Positions 10,621 through 24,239 of a stretch of 64,000 bases of DNA are shown here, piece after piece. Origin of the DNA: Cladorhizidae sp. MBARI D1340-BT2 (taxonomy: Eukaryota; Porifera; Demospongiae; Poecilosclerida; Cladorhizidae); the NCBI GenBank assembly GCA_028752905.1, contig JAQNBH010000015.1, positions 16,228,169-16,292,168 of the forward strand, in the 5' to 3' direction. The notes below the pieces were generated by a model. That model was not told the DNA's origin, searched no databases, and saw nothing but the letters and a program-made list of their open reading frames with translations. A program made the translations under genes and the position numbers. Position 1 is the stretch's first letter; each line of letters begins with the position of its first letter.

Positions 10621-13600
10621 TTAAGCTAACCCAAGTTCTGGTGCATTATATGCTAACCCAGTTCTGGTGCATTATAAGCTAACCCAAGTTCTGGTGCATT
10701 ATATGCTAGCCCAAGTTCTGGTGCATTATATGCTAACCCAGTTCTGGTGCATTATAAGCTAACCCAGTTCTGGTGCATTATAAGCTAACCCAAGTTCTGG
10801 TGCATTATATGCTAGACCCAAGTTCTGGTGCATTATATGCTAACCCAGTTCTGGTGCATTATAAGCTAACCCAGTTCTGGTGCATTATATGCTAACCCAA
10901 GTTCTGGTGCATTAAATACTAACCCAAGTTCTGGTGCATTATATGTTAACCCAGTTCTGGTGCATTATAAGCTAACCCAGTTCTGGTGCATTATAAGCTA
11001 ACCCAAGTTCTGGTGCATTAAATGCTAACACAAGTTCTGGTGCATTAAATGCTAGCCCAAGTTCTGGTGCATTAAATGCTAACACAAGTTCTGGTGCATT
11101 AAATGCTAGCCCAAGTTCTGGTGCATTATATGCTAACCCAGTTCTGGTGCATTATAAGCTAACCCAAGTTCTGGTGCATTAATTGCTAACCCAAGTTCTG
11201 GTGCATTAAATGCTAACCCAAGTTCTGGTGCATTATATGCTAACCCAAGTTCTGGTGCATTATAAGCTAACCCAAGTTCTGGTGCATTATATGCTAACCC
11301 AAGTTCTGGTGCATTAAATGCTAGCCCAAGTTCTCGTGCATTTTATGCCTACCCAAGTTCTGGTGCATTATATGCTAACCCAAGTTCTGGTGCATTAAAT
11401 GCTAACCCAAGTTCTGGTGCATTATATGCCAGCCCAAGTTCTGGTGCTAGCCCAAGTTCTGGTGCATTATAAGCTAACCCAAGTTCTGGTGCATTATATG
11501 CTAACCCAAGTTCTGGTGCATTATAAGCTAACCCAAGTTCTGGTGCATTAAATGCTAGCCCAAGTTCTGGTGCATTTTATGCCTACCCAAGTTCTGGTGC
11601 ATTATATGCTAACCCAAGTTCTGGTGCATTAAATGCTAACCCAAGTTCTGGTGCATTATATGCTAACCCAAGTTCTGGTGCATTATATGCTAACCCAAGT
11701 TCTGGTGCATTAGCTAACCCAAGTTCTGGTGCATTATATGCTAACCCAAGTTCTGGTGCATTAAATGCTAGCCCAAGTTCTGGTGCATTTTATGCCTACC
11801 CAAGTTGTGGTGCATTATATGCTAACCCAAGTTCTGGTGCATTATATGCTAACCCAAGTTCTGGTGCATTATATGCTAGCCCAAGTTCTGGTGCATTATA
11901 TGCTAGCCCAAGTTCTGGTGCATTATATGCTAGCCCAAGTTCTGGTGCATTATATGCTAACCCAAGTTCTGGTGCTAACCCAAGTTCTGGTGCATTATAT
12001 GCTAGCCCAAGTTCTGGTGCATTATATGCTAGCCCAAGTTCTGGTGCATTATAAGCTAACCCAAGTTCTGGTGCATTATAAGCTAACCCAAGTTCTGGTG
12101 CATTATATGCTAGCCCAAGTTCTGGTGCATTATAAGCTAACCCAAGTTCTGGTGCATTATAAGCTAACCCAAGTTCTGGTGCATTATAAGCTAACCCAAG
12201 TTCTGGTGCATTATATGCTAACCCAAGTTCTGGTGCATTATATGCTAACCCAAGTTCTGGTGCATTATAAGCTAACCCAAGTTCTGGTGCATTATATGCT
12301 AACCCAAGTTCTGGTGCATTATATGCTAACCCAAATTCTGGTGCATTATATGCTAACCCAAGTTCTGGTGCATTATATGCTAACCCAAGTTCTGGTGCAT
12401 TATATGCTAACCCAAGTTCTGGTGCATTATATGCTAGCCCAAGTTCTGGTGCATTATATGCTAACCCAGTTCTGGTGCATTATAAGCTAACCCAGTTCTG
12501 GTGCATTATAAGCTAACCCAAGTTCTGGTGCATTATATGCTAGACCCAAGTTCTGGTGCATTATATGCTAACCCAGTTCTGGTGCATTATAAGCTAACCC
12601 AGTTCTGGTGCATTATATGCTAACCCAAGTTCTGGTGCATTAAATACTAACCCAAGTTCTGGTGCATTATATGTTAACCCAGTTCTGGTGCATTATAAGC
12701 TAACCCAGTTCTGGTGCATTATAAGCTAACCCAAGTTCTGGTGCATTAAATGCTAACACAAGTTCTGGTGCATTAAATGCTAGCCCAAGTTCTGGTGCAT
12801 TAAATGCTAACACAAGTTCTGGTGCATTAAATGCTAGCCCAAGTTCTGGTGCATTATATGCTAACCCAGTTCTGGTGCATTATAAGCTAACCCAAGTTCT
12901 GGTGCATTAATTGCTAACCCAAGTTCTGGTGCATTAAATGCTAACCCAAGTTCTGGTGCATTATATGCTAACCCAAGTTCTGGTGCATTATAAGCTAACC
13001 CAAGTTCTGGTGCATTATATGCTAACCCAAGTTCTGGTGCATTAAATGCTAGCCCAAGTTCTCGTGCATTTTATGCCTACCCAAGTTCTGGTGCATTATA
13101 TGCTAACCCAAGTTCTGGTGCATTAAATGCTAACCCAAGTTCTGGTGCATTATATGCCAGCCCAAGTTCTGGTGCTAGCCCAAGTTCTGGTGCATTATAA
13201 GCTAACCCAAGTTCTGGTGCATTATATGCTAACCCAAGTTCTGGTGCATTATAAGCTAACCCAAGTTCTGGTGCATTAAATGCTAGCCCAAGTTCTGGTG
13301 CATTTTATGCCTACCCAAGTTCTGGTGCATTATATGCTAACCCAAGTTCTGGTGCATTAAATGCTAACCCAAGTTCTGGTGCATTATATGCTAACCCAAG
13401 TTCTGGTGCATTATATGCTAACCCAAGTTCTGGTGCATTAGCTAACCCAAGTTCTGGTGCATTATATGCTAACCCAAGTTCTGGTGCATTAAATGCTAGC
13501 CCAAGTTCTGGTGCATTTTATGCCTACCCAAGTTGTGGTGCATTATATGCTAACCCAAGTTCTGGTGCATTATATGCTAACCCAAGTTCTGGTGCATTAT

Positions 13601-16600
13601 ATGCTAGCCCAAGTTCTGGTGCATTATATGCTAGCCCAAGTTCTGGTGCATTATATGCTAGCCCAAGTTCTGGTGCATTATATGCTAACCCAAGTTCTGG
13701 TGCTAACCCAAGTTCTGGTGCATTATATGCTAGCCCAAGTTCTGGTGCATTATATGCTAGCCCAAGTTCTGGTGCATTATAAGCTAACCCAAGTTCTGGT
13801 GCATTATAAGCTAACCCAAGTTCTGGTGCATTATATGCTAGCCCAAGTTCTGGTGCATTATAAGCTAACCCAAGTTCTGGTGCATTATAAGCTAACCCAG
13901 TTCTGGTGCATTATATGCTAACCCAAGTTCTGGTGCATTAAATACTAACCCAAGTTCTGGTGCATTATATGTTAACCCAGTTCTGGTGCATTATAAGCTA
14001 ACCCAGTTCTGGTGCATTATAAGCTAACCCAAGTTCTGGTGCATTAAATGCTAACACAAGTTCTGGTGCATTAAATGCTAGCCCAAGTTCTGGTGCATTA
14101 AATGCTAACACAAGTTCTGGTGCATTAAATGCTAGCCCAAGTTCTGGTGCATTATATGCTAACCCAGTTCTGGTGCATTATAAGCTAACCCAAGTTCTGG
14201 TGCATTAATTGCTAACCCAAGTTCTGGTGCATTAAATGCTAACCCAAGTTCTGGTGCATTATATGCTAACCCAAGTTCTGGTGCATTATAAGCTAACCCA
14301 AGTTCTGGTGCATTATATGCTAACCCAAGTTCTGGTGCATTAAATGCTAGCCCAAGTTCTCGTGCATTTTATGCCTACCCAAGTTCTGGTGCATTATATG
14401 CTAACCCAAGTTCTGGTGCATTAAATGCTAACCCAAGTTCTGGTGCATTATATGCCAGCCCAAGTTCTGGTGCTAGCCCAAGTTCTGGTGCATTATAAGC
14501 TAACCCAAGTTCTGGTGCATTATATGCTAACCCAAGTTCTGGTGCATTATAAGCTAACCCAAGTTCTGGTGCATTAAATGCTAGCCCAAGTTCTGGTGCA
14601 TTTTATGCCTACCCAAGTTCTGGTGCATTATATGCTAACCCAAGTTCTGGTGCATTAAATGCTAACCCAAGTTCTGGTGCATTATATGCTAACCCAAGTT
14701 CTGGTGCATTATATGCTAACCCAAGTTCTGGTGCATTAGCTAACCCAAGTTCTGGTGCATTATATGCTAACCCAAGTTCTGGTGCATTAAATGCTAGCCC
14801 AAGTTCTGGTGCATTTTATGCCTACCCAAGTTGTGGTGCATTATATGCTAACCCAAGTTCTGGTGCATTATATGCTAACCCAAGTTCTGGTGCATTATAT
14901 GCTAGCCCAAGTTCTGGTGCATTATATGCTAGCCCAAGTTCTGGTGCATTATATGCTAGCCCAAGTTCTGGTGCATTATATGCTAACCCAAGTTCTGGTG
15001 CTAACCCAAGTTCTGGTGCATTATATGCTAGCCCAAGTTCTGGTGCATTATATGCTAGCCCAAGTTCTGGTGCATTATAAGCTAACCCAAGTTCTGGTGC
15101 ATTATAAGCTAACCCAAGTTCTGGTGCATTATATGCTAGCCCAAGTTCTGGTGCATTATAAGCTAACCCAAGTTCTGGTGCATTATAAGCTAACCCAAGT
15201 TCTGGTGCATTATAAGCTAACCCAAGTTCTGGTGCATTATATGCTAACCCAAGTTCTGGTGCATTATATGCTAACCCAAGTTCTGGTGCATTATAAGCTA
15301 ACCCAAGTTCTGGTGCATTATATGCTAACCCAAGTTCTGGTGCATTATATGCTAACCCAAATTCTGGTGCATTATATGCTAACCCAAGTTCTGGTGCATT
15401 ATATGCTAACCCAAGTTCTGGTGCATTATATGCTAACCCAAGTTCTGGTGCATTATATGCTAGCCCAAGTTCTGGTGCATTATATGCTAACCCAGTTCTG
15501 GTGCATTATAAGCTAACCCAGTTCTGGTGCATTATAAGCTAACCCAAGTTCTGGTGCATTATATGCTAGACCCAAGTTCTGGTGCATTATATGCTAACCC
15601 AGTTCTGGTGCATTATAAGCTAACCCAGTTCTGGTGCATTATATGCTAACCCAAGTTCTGGTGCATTAAATACTAACCCAAGTTCTGGTGCATTATATGT
15701 TAACCCAGTTCTGGTGCATTATAAGCTAACCCAGTTCTGGTGCATTATAAGCTAACCCAAGTTCTGGTGCATTAAATGCTAACACAAGTTCTGGTGCATT
15801 AAATGCTAGCCCAAGTTCTGGTGCATTAAATGCTAACACAAGTTCTGGTGCATTAAATGCTAGCCCAAGTTCTGGTGCATTATATGCTAACCCAGTTCTG
15901 GTGCATTATAAGCTAACCCAAGTTCTGGTGCATTAATTGCTAACCCAAGTTCTGGTGCATTAAATGCTAACCCAAGTTCTGGTGCATTATATGCTAACCC
16001 AAGTTCTGGTGCATTATAAGCTAACCCAAGTTCTGGTGCATTATATGCTAACCCAAGTTCTGGTGCATTAAATGCTAGCCCAAGTTCTCGTGCATTTTAT
16101 GCCTACCCAAGTTCTGGTGCATTATATGCTAACCCAAGTTCTGGTGCATTAAATGCTAACCCAAGTTCTGGTGCATTATATGCCAGCCCAAGTTCTGGTG
16201 CTAGCCCAAGTTCTGGTGCATTATAAGCTAACCCAAGTTCTGGTGCATTATATGCTAACCCAAGTTCTGGTGCATTATAAGCTAACCCAAGTTCTGGTGC
16301 ATTAAATGCTAGCCCAAGTTCTGGTGCATTTTATGCCTACCCAAGTTCTGGTGCATTATATGCTAACCCAAGTTCTGGTGCATTAAATGCTAACCCAAGT
16401 TCTGGTGCATTATATGCTAACCCAAGTTCTGGTGCATTATATGCTAACCCAAGTTCTGGTGCATTAGCTAACCCAAGTTCTGGTGCATTATATGCTAACC
16501 CAAGTTCTGGTGCATTAAATGCTAGCCCAAGTTCTGGTGCATTTTATGCCTACCCAAGTTGTGGTGCATTATATGCTAACCCAAGTTCTGGTGCATTATA

Positions 16601-17766
16601 TGCTAACCCAAGTTCTGGTGCATTATATGCTAGCCCAAGTTCTGGTGCATTATATGCTAGCCCAAGTTCTGGTGCATTATATGCTAGCCCAAGTTCTGGT
16701 GCATTATATGCTAACCCAAGTTCTGGTGCTAACCCAAGTTCTGGTGCATTATATGCTAGCCCAAGTTCTGGTGCATTATATGCTAGCCCAAGTTCTGGTG
16801 CATTATAAGCTAACCCAAGTTCTGGTGCATTATAAGCTAACCCAAGTTCTGGTGCATTATAAGCTAACCCAAGTTCTGGTGCATTATAAGCTAACCCAAG
16901 TTCTGGTGCATTATATGCTAACCCAAGTTCTGGTGCATTATATGCTAACCCAAGTTCTGGTGCATTATAAGCTAACCCAAGTTCTGGTGCATTATATGCT
17001 AACCCAAATTCTGGTGCATTATATGCTAACCCAAGTTCTGGTGCATTATATGCTAACCCAAGTTCTGGTGCATTATATGCTAACCCAAGTTCTGGTGCAT
17101 TAAAGTTCTGGTGCATTATATGCTAACCCAAGTTCTGGTGCATTATAAGCTAACCCAAGTTCTGGTGCATTATATGCTAACCCAAGTTCTGGTGCATTAT
17201 AAGCTAACCCAAGTTCTGGTGCATTATATGCTAATCCAAGTTCTGGTGCATTATATGCTAACCCAAGTTCTGGTGCATTATATGCTAACCCAAGTTCTGG
17301 TGCTAACCCAAGTTCTGGTGCATTATATGCTAACCCAAGTTCTGGTGCATTATATGCTAACCCAAGTTCTGGTGCATTATATGCTAACCCAAGTTCTGGT
17401 GCATTAAAGTTCTGGTGCATTATATGCTAACCCAAGTTCTGGTGCATTATAAGCTAACCCAAGTTCTGGTGCATTATATGCTAACCCAAGTTCTGGTGCA
17501 TTATAAGCTAACCCAAGTTCTGGTGCATTATATGCTAATCCAAGTTCTGGTGCATTATATGCTAACCCAAGTTCTGGTGCATTATATGCTAACCCAAGTT
17601 CTGGTGCTAACCCAAGTTCTGGTGCATTATATGCTAACCCAAGTTCTGGTGCATTATATGCTAACCCAAGTTCTGGTGCATTATATGCTAACCCAAGTTC
17701 TGGTGCATTATATGCTAACCCAAGTTCTGGTGCATTAAAGTTCTGGTGCATTATTAGCTAATCCAA
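10621..17766. repeat. 27-bp minisatellite array, 7.1 kb, with higher-order repeats
   Basis: About 265 tandem copies of a 26-27-bp unit (GCTAACCCAAGTTCTGGTGC plus a variable ATTATAT/ATTATAA/ATTAAAT end). Variants include GCTAGCCC, a one-base deletion CCCAG, a short GGTGCTAACCC copy, a rare GCTAGACCC and TTTATGCCTACCC. The variant order itself repeats. Identical blocks start at 11765, 13493, 14791 and 16519, giving spacings of 1728, 1298 and 1728 bp; GCTAGACCC occurs at 10811, 12539 and 15565. The period is therefore 1728 bp, with one copy shortened by 430 bp. A separate 304-bp duplication forms the right end (17100 and 17404). As the unit is 27 bp, frames of 9-residue repeats stay open on both strands; these are not proteins. 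Confidence 0.97.
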
Positions 17767-20700
17767 GGTATATTAGTGCATTTGTTACATGGACATAGAA
17801 AATGATAAGAGCATGAATTATTTGGATCAATCTTTAACATGAAGTGATTAAGAAATAACAAGTATTAATTTTTATAATAGAAAGATTCAAGTCTATACTA
17901 GGGAGTGAATTCCAAAGACGAGGAATGCAAGTGAAAAATGAGTGGAGGTTCTTTACATTACGAGCATGAACATTTTAGTAGATCTGGTAGTTATAGTGGA
18001 CATAGAAATGTAATTAAGAATATTGAAATCTTCAGATGGGTTTTTTTTTAGAGATTTTACAGCAAGTAAGATATCATTTAGTTCCAGAATCATCATTAGG
18101 GGAAGCTAATAAGGCGATATTTGTAGCCTGATGAAAAATCTCAGAGGATAAACTTATTTGGATCTTGGGACGAGATGAGGGCACCAGATTGGAGAGGCAT
18201 ATAATATACGTGACTATATATAGAAAGACTTCAGGTAAAGTTGTTTCTTTGCACTCACTGTGTTGAAGCCCCAGGGAATTGTAGGATTTACCAATTATGT
18301 ATGATACCTGGAGACTCCATGATAGGTCAGATGAAATCAGAACTCCTAAGTCTTTGGTGAAACTTTTTCTGGTAATGACCTTCTTCAATAAGGTAATCAA
18401 TGTTGTACAATGGTGAATTAGTACAGAATCTCATAAGATGGCACTTTTGATTATTGAAGGGCCAGCGCCAATCATTTGACCACTTGGAGAGAGAAGTTAA
18501 ATCAACTTGTAAAGAAGCTGTATCAGATGCGAGATTTTATCGACTTGTATCATCAGCGTAGAGAAGCGTAGATGAGGTTGAGGCGCAAGAAGGAATATCA
18601 TTAATGTAGGTCAAGAACAGAGGCAAGGGCTTCCTTGGGGGACACCAGATATTACAGGTAGGGGTGGAGAGGATTGGCTGTCTAAGAACACTTGTCGAGA
18701 CCTGGAAGAAAGGTAGGCCTTAAACCAGTGCCCAGTGGTGCCAAAGGACCATAACTTACAGAGAAGCTCATTATGAGGAACCAAGGCTTTACAGAAATCG
18801 AGATAAATAGAGGTTTTTCATTTAATGAGCAATTGATAAGATTAGTATATTTAATTAGTTGCTGAGTCATAGAGCGACCTTTCAAAAATCAAAATTGGGA
18901 CAAGGAGATGGATTTCTCTACAAAGACAGCCATTTTGTTATAATATAGTAGTCTCTCCAGATAAGGGAGATGGTACACTTAGAAGCGAGATGGGCCTGTA
19001 ATTAGTGATGGAAGACTTGTCAACTGATTTAATAGAATGAACTCTCCAGTCATTTGGGAGATGATGTTGGGAAAGGCTTAGAGAAAATAGATGAGTAATA
19101 GGTGTATAGATAGCAAGGGCACAGGACTTGAGAAGTTTAAGGTTGAAACCATCGTGTCGTGTAGACCTAGTTGTGTCAAGCGATGATACGATTGAATAAA
19201 CCTCGTGACTCAAAATCTCTATGTTATTTAGCACATCTGAAGGTGTGAAGAGAGAATCTGTTGGAGGCAGGTTGCAAGTGCTTCTGGTGAACACAGAGGT
19301 AAAATACTTGTTGAATAAGTCTGCCTTTCCCAAGTTAGAAGATACTCTGAGATTGTCTAGAAACAGTGTGGGAGGAATTAAATTGTTTTTTTGTTAGCCT
19401 ACGAATGTACTTATAAATCTTAGAGCTATTATAATAAGTCAGCTCATATACAAGATTATTTTCGAAGGTAGATTTGGCGTTAGACACAGTGATGACTGAA
19501 TTGAGAGTTGGGAGGTAGTGAGTTTGTTGATGTTAGTAGAAGTGGGATGAGATTTGTATTTCCTTCTGAGTGTATTTAGGCAATTCAATTCATGTTTTAA
19601 ATTGTGTGTCATCCATTTAGGACGTTGGTAGGACTTTATTCCGACTTTGGGAACATTGATCTTCTTAGAGAAACACTGAATTCGTGCCAAGCAGTCTCAA
19701 TCTTATCTCGATCTCAAAGGAATTAAGGCAATATTACTGAAATCTGTGTCCAATAGATAAGAGGAGAGAGCTGATAATCCACCTTAGAGAAGTCAAAAGC
19801 ATATCTCGGTGGCTGTGTAGATGTTATGGTTGGAGAGCATATTGATATAGAAAAAGAAATGATAAAGTGATCAGAAAAAGACGGATAAATTAAGTGAGGG
19901 TCAATTGATGTCACTAATGATGTCACTATTATTACTGAGTACTAGATCAAGCGTATTTCCTTTGATGTGTGTAGGAGCAGTGACAAGTTGCTCAAGATTA
20001 TACTCAAAAACAAGTTCGCAAAATAAATTAAATAAATTAGAGGATGCAGTCAAAGTGGTCCAACAGATGTCAGGGAAATTGAAGTCGCCTAGAATAATAA
20101 CTTGTGTTGAACAGCCAACCAAATGAGAGAGGTAAGACAGAAGAGATTGAAGGTAAGAATAGTCAGAGTTTGGAGGTATGTAGAGTGCACATAAAGTAAT
20201 AGAATCTTAGCATATTTGAAATGTAACTACTTCTAATCCTTCAGGAGAAGGCAGAGGTAGGTACTGATTCATCAAGTGCCACCAAAACACCGCCACCCCT
20301 TGAACCTCGATCTTTACGTAAAATACAGTAATCTGTAGGCAGAATTTCAGAGTTATAAATGGAGTGAATGAGCCAAGATTCTGTGATGCATGTGATTTTG
20401 AAGGAAGAGGAGTACACAAAAGATTGCAAGAGTGGCAAGCTTATTTACTAGACTACGTGCATTGAAAGTGCATATTCATGAAGGGGGGAGTTGAGGGAGG
20501 CGAGATACTTGGGACAGGTGAGAAAGAGCTCCCAGTTGGGATGGAGTCGTAGTCAAGATTGGAAGAGATGGAGGTTACAGGTGTTGATGAATTAGGATTT
20601 GAGCTTAAAGATGTTGGGTTGGAGCGGACTAATTGATAGTCTTGATATAGCTGACCTTTACAAAACCTTGTATTTTTATGCAATTTCTATTCAAACCAAA

Positions 20701-20790
20701 ACTGATGAGGGACCTTCCTTGAGTAGAATTGATTCCATACAGCTCTCAGGTGGAGTGAGGTCTGGCTTGATGAAATGGGGGGGGCTTTAG
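17767..20790 (-). pseudogene. Decayed CR1/L2-like LINE (endonuclease and reverse transcriptase)
   Basis: Read on the minus strand from about 20790 leftward, the pieces follow LINE ORF2 order. The endonuclease part has CITESWL, then DRGSRGGGVLVAL (near 20290), then VIILGDFNFPDICW (near 20065-20105). A mid region with YQRPKWMTHNLK is at 19600-19640. The reverse transcriptase part has TNYRPISLLS (near 19000), GVPQGSPC (near 18630) and LYADDTS, the catalytic YxDD box (near 18546-18566). The later motif KDLGVLISSDLSWS is near 18310-18355, and FFTCIPRLWNSLPSIDL, a C-terminal signature of CR1-type LINEs, is near 17890-17945. Many stops and frameshifts break the frame, so it cannot be active. Its 3' end abuts the 27-bp minisatellite. 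Confidence 0.85.
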
Positions 20791-21363
20791 TCCTTTCCTT
20801 TTTTAAAGTAGATTTGCAACTTCTGAGGTATGACTCAACTTTACCAAGATGGGTCTTTGATGAGTCAACTCGGGTGGTACTTTACCCAGACGATGATGGT
20901 CTCTGATTACACTATATATATACCTCTCAATATTAGAGAAAATGGATGCAAGGTCACTCTTCTGTCTGAGAAATCTGGCAGGGTTTCATACAGCGGGGAA
21001 GCCCCCCCCCCCCCAAAAAACGATTTCTCCCCCCCCCCCCCCAATTTTTTTTCACAATATAAATGTATAGAGTGTAATTTAATGAAATTTCTTATGTAAT
21101 ACATTACAGTAACGGGAAAAAAGAGCAATACAGAGAAGGGAACGTAGAAGCAATAGCAAATTCAAAGATGATCAACAGTAATAAAATTATAATCGAACAA
21201 TTTATTAACAAAATTAATATATAAGCAAAGATATACAATAATGTATGGTGAAAATTACAATACAGTGAGTTCAGTAATACTAAATTAAAGTAAAATGCTT
21301 CTATATTTCTGTTTAAAAATGTCGAGAATTGTATTAAAGTCCACATCGGTCAAAGGTGGACCC
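20791..21363. other. Spacer with C-rich homopolymers
   Basis: Two C13-C14 runs (21002-21014 and 21029-21042) flank an A/T stretch. A GGCAGGGTTTCAT word near 20978 resembles the arm of the foldback candidate at 25.0 kb. AT-rich beyond 21050. No gene seen. Confidence 0.45.
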
Positions 21364-22500
21364 TTAATTTTCATCTAGGTTCGAGTCAGATAGACGACTG
21401 CGTAGGCGAGTTTTAATCAACTTCATTTGACTAAAGGAACGCTCTACTGTTGCTGTGCTAACAGGAAGTATTGTAATGTTCAATAGCTTCCACATTTCGG
21501 GGGAAATTCCTCCGTACGTATGTGACTTGTTCATCTCGTCCAGGATTTCTTGCATGCTAGGAGATTCCGACTCTTCTTTACGTTCCATTATTGCCTTTTT
21601 CTCCACTAGCAAAGTCCGTCTAAATATCTTCCACTCTGAAAGAAGCTCATCACCATCAAGCAATGGAGGTGAGGTGTAAGTCGTCCCCACATACTCAACC
21701 TCTGCTTCTTTTCCATAGAACTCGGCAAGAATCTTGATTTGCTCGCCGCCATATGATGGTAAGGATGCTTCAGCGGGTAGTAGGGAGGGACTGAATATGG
21801 ACATGGCAGTAACAATCTTCACGGCTTTATCAGTAAATCGACTCTTAATATTTAGAAGAAGGAATCGACGTATGGAATTGCAACTAGAGTTCGATACTCA
21901 GCTGTGGTTGTGATAGAATACCAATGGCTTCGTGCAGATCCATGTGTGCCGAGTGTTATATCGTATTTTTCCTTCAACAGAGATATTTCAGACTCTGACT
22001 GAACCCAACCACTCACTTCTTTCATCCTTTAGATGCTCAAGTTGATCCGTCGTGAGTTTCAGAAGTACCGGTAACCTGCTCAAATCGAGTAGCTTTCTTT
22101 GCATCGAAACATTCATCCTTGCCAGGATATCCAGACCTTCTTGACAGGAACACGGTACAGTGTAAGTAGCAATGAGAGCACCAATACCGTATGCTTCAGC
22201 ATCACCTGATGTCTAATAGATTTTACATCTGTTGTATATACGGTGACGATAAGCGCAGGAAGCTCTCGGTAAATAGCCCATACACAGCGTTCGTGTGAGA
22301 GCCATCTGGTATCACTAGGCTTCACAATCTTAAGCTCAGGTAGCTAGAGGACAGACTGGACTGCTTTGAGAGATTCTGCTTTGAGTAGAAGTGGCTCTAC
22401 CCGCAGATTAAGAGTTGCTTTAGGTCTCAACTCCTCAGGGGGCTAAAGTTCTTCTAAGTCCATACTTGGACCCATTGCAGATGACAAACGGAGTTTGCCA
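21364..22500 (-). pseudogene. hAT-family transposase remnant
   Basis: The minus strand carries the C-terminal hAT dimerisation domain in a 152-codon open frame (21822-21364). Its signature is MWKLLNITILPVSTATVERS followed by FSQMKLIKTRLRSRLSD (near 21370-21500). Upstream, PSDTRWLSHERCVWAIYREL (near 22260-22320) matches the conserved DTRW segment of ZMYM/KIAA-type hAT transposases. Stops and frameshifts between 22110 and 21830 split the two parts, and no BED zinc finger or N-terminal catalytic block is visible. Terminal inverted repeats were not found. The 3' frame is still intact, so a domesticated fragment cannot be excluded, but decay is more likely. Confidence 0.85.
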
Positions 22501-23356
22501 ATGAATGAACAACTATCAATAAGTGTTGGCACTTGGTAGTGGCAAACTACACGAGAAATGTTGGGGCTTTAATGATTCTGACATTACTGGCGAGGCCATT
22601 GCTAGAGAGACATTACACAATTGGTTGTCTTGCAGTTACCAAGAGCAAAATATAATGCTTTGCTGGAACTGCATGTTGTATATACGTGTTTTGCAGGTTA
22701 GCCAGTCAGACTAACATCAGTCATTTCTCTGGTCTGGTCCCCAAGCCAAGTAAATCTCGGTATGGAACTGGTCTCATTGAGATCTGGCTTTGATAATGAT
22801 ATCCATATTCCTGTAATCATTTTGTGGTTTGTTGTTAGGCAACAATTTTCAAGTATCATATCCATTTTCATTATACATTCTGATAATATATTGCTAGGGA
22901 GTTTGATTATTTACAGCTGCAGTAATAAGCTTCTAGAAAGTCACCGTGAAGGAGTAGATTACTGCCAACTTTGATTATAAAAAGTTATGAATCGTTATCA
23001 TGAGAATACATATTATACATATTATAGTGATATCTGTAGTTTCGCATGACTTAGGTTGATATTTTTTTGTGGCACATCATAGTGCACATAGTTCTGGTTC
23101 TGGCTTAAAATGCAAGATCCAGATGACCCTCAATGACGTGATAGCTTGCTGGGAAACAAGAAAATGCAAGCCAAAATATACATACAGTCAACAGTGCTTC
23201 CCAAGCACAACAGATATCATCAAGGGCAGCAACTGGCAGTCGGTGACCACCAGCTTGCACGCATAAAACTATACATTGGGGACAATGAGCACGAGGGTTT
23301 GGAGAAGTATGGTCCAGTACAGCCATCGCCAGGAAACTCAAGAAAGATCAGTAATG
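22501..23356. other. Unique sequence, no recognised gene
   Basis: Plus-strand frames of 60-80 codons at 22523-22974 and 23069-23391 overlap one another and show no known motif. No exon could be defended. Confidence 0.4.
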
Positions 23357-23828
23357 CATGGCTAGTTATATATACATACATGGCTAGTTAACACATTGCA
23401 TTATACATCATCTATGGCTAGTTAACACATTGCATTATACGTCATCCATGGCTAGTTAACACATTGCATTATACATCATCCATGGCTAGTTAACACATTG
23501 CATTATACATCATCCATGGCTAGTTAACACATTGCATTATACATCATCCATGGCTATATAGTTAACACATTGCATTATACATCATGGCTAGTTAACACAT
23601 TGCATTATACATCATGGCTAGTTAACACATTGCGTTATACATCATCCATGGCTTGTTAACACATTGCATGGCTAGTAACACATTGCATTATACATCATGG
23701 CTAAGTTAACACATTGCATTATACATCATCCATGGCTAGTTAACACATTATACATCATGGCTAGTTAACACATTGCATTATACATCATGGCTAGTTAACA
23801 CATTTCATCATACATCATGGCTAGTTAA
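23357..23828. repeat. Minisatellite, ~34-bp unit with length variants
   Basis: About 14 copies of GGCTAGTTAACACATTGCAT followed by TATACATCATCCAT or a shortened TATACATCAT. An isolated further half unit is at 23925-23960, outside the array. Confidence 0.92.
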
Positions 23829-24239
23829 ATATGCACGCAAGAAATGGGGGATACCCAGGGTTTTCCCCTCCCCATGCAAGCATGTGCACCACTAGAGGGA
23901 CAGGAGAAGACTCAACTCCCTCATACACATTGCATTATACATCATCCACGGCCAGTTATATATGCATACATATAAATATATATACATGTATATACATATA
24001 TACATCATCAAAATACTGCATGCAATAAAATGGGTCATATTCATAGAGGGTCGTGTGAAATAGGTATACACAACATCCACTATATATGAAAAGGCACAAG
24101 GAGTGTTGTAAAGTTCAGCAACATAGTTATCAGCAATGACTAGTCTAATCTACACTGCAAATGCAACACCAGCAAAAGAAAAAGTGTACACAAAATATTC
24201 TTTGGTTGTTCTACTTAATAAAGTTATATTGAAATGCAC
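23829..24239 (-). other. Downstream flank of kindlin gene
   Basis: Lies 3' of the kindlin stop codon and should hold the 3' untranslated region. Alternating TA/TATACA sequence is at 23955-24004. No canonical AATAAA was found on the minus strand, so the transcript end is not placed. Confidence 0.4.

Noticed and set aside
11765..17751. Long frames of 9-residue repeats (VLVHYMLTQ, NAPELGLAY) on both strands
   Set aside because: Products of a 27-bp minisatellite. Some units break the frame and the same frame exists on the opposite strand.
10621..17766. CRISPR-like appearance of regular repeats
   Set aside because: Units are directly tandem with no unique spacers, in a eukaryotic context with introns and LINEs.
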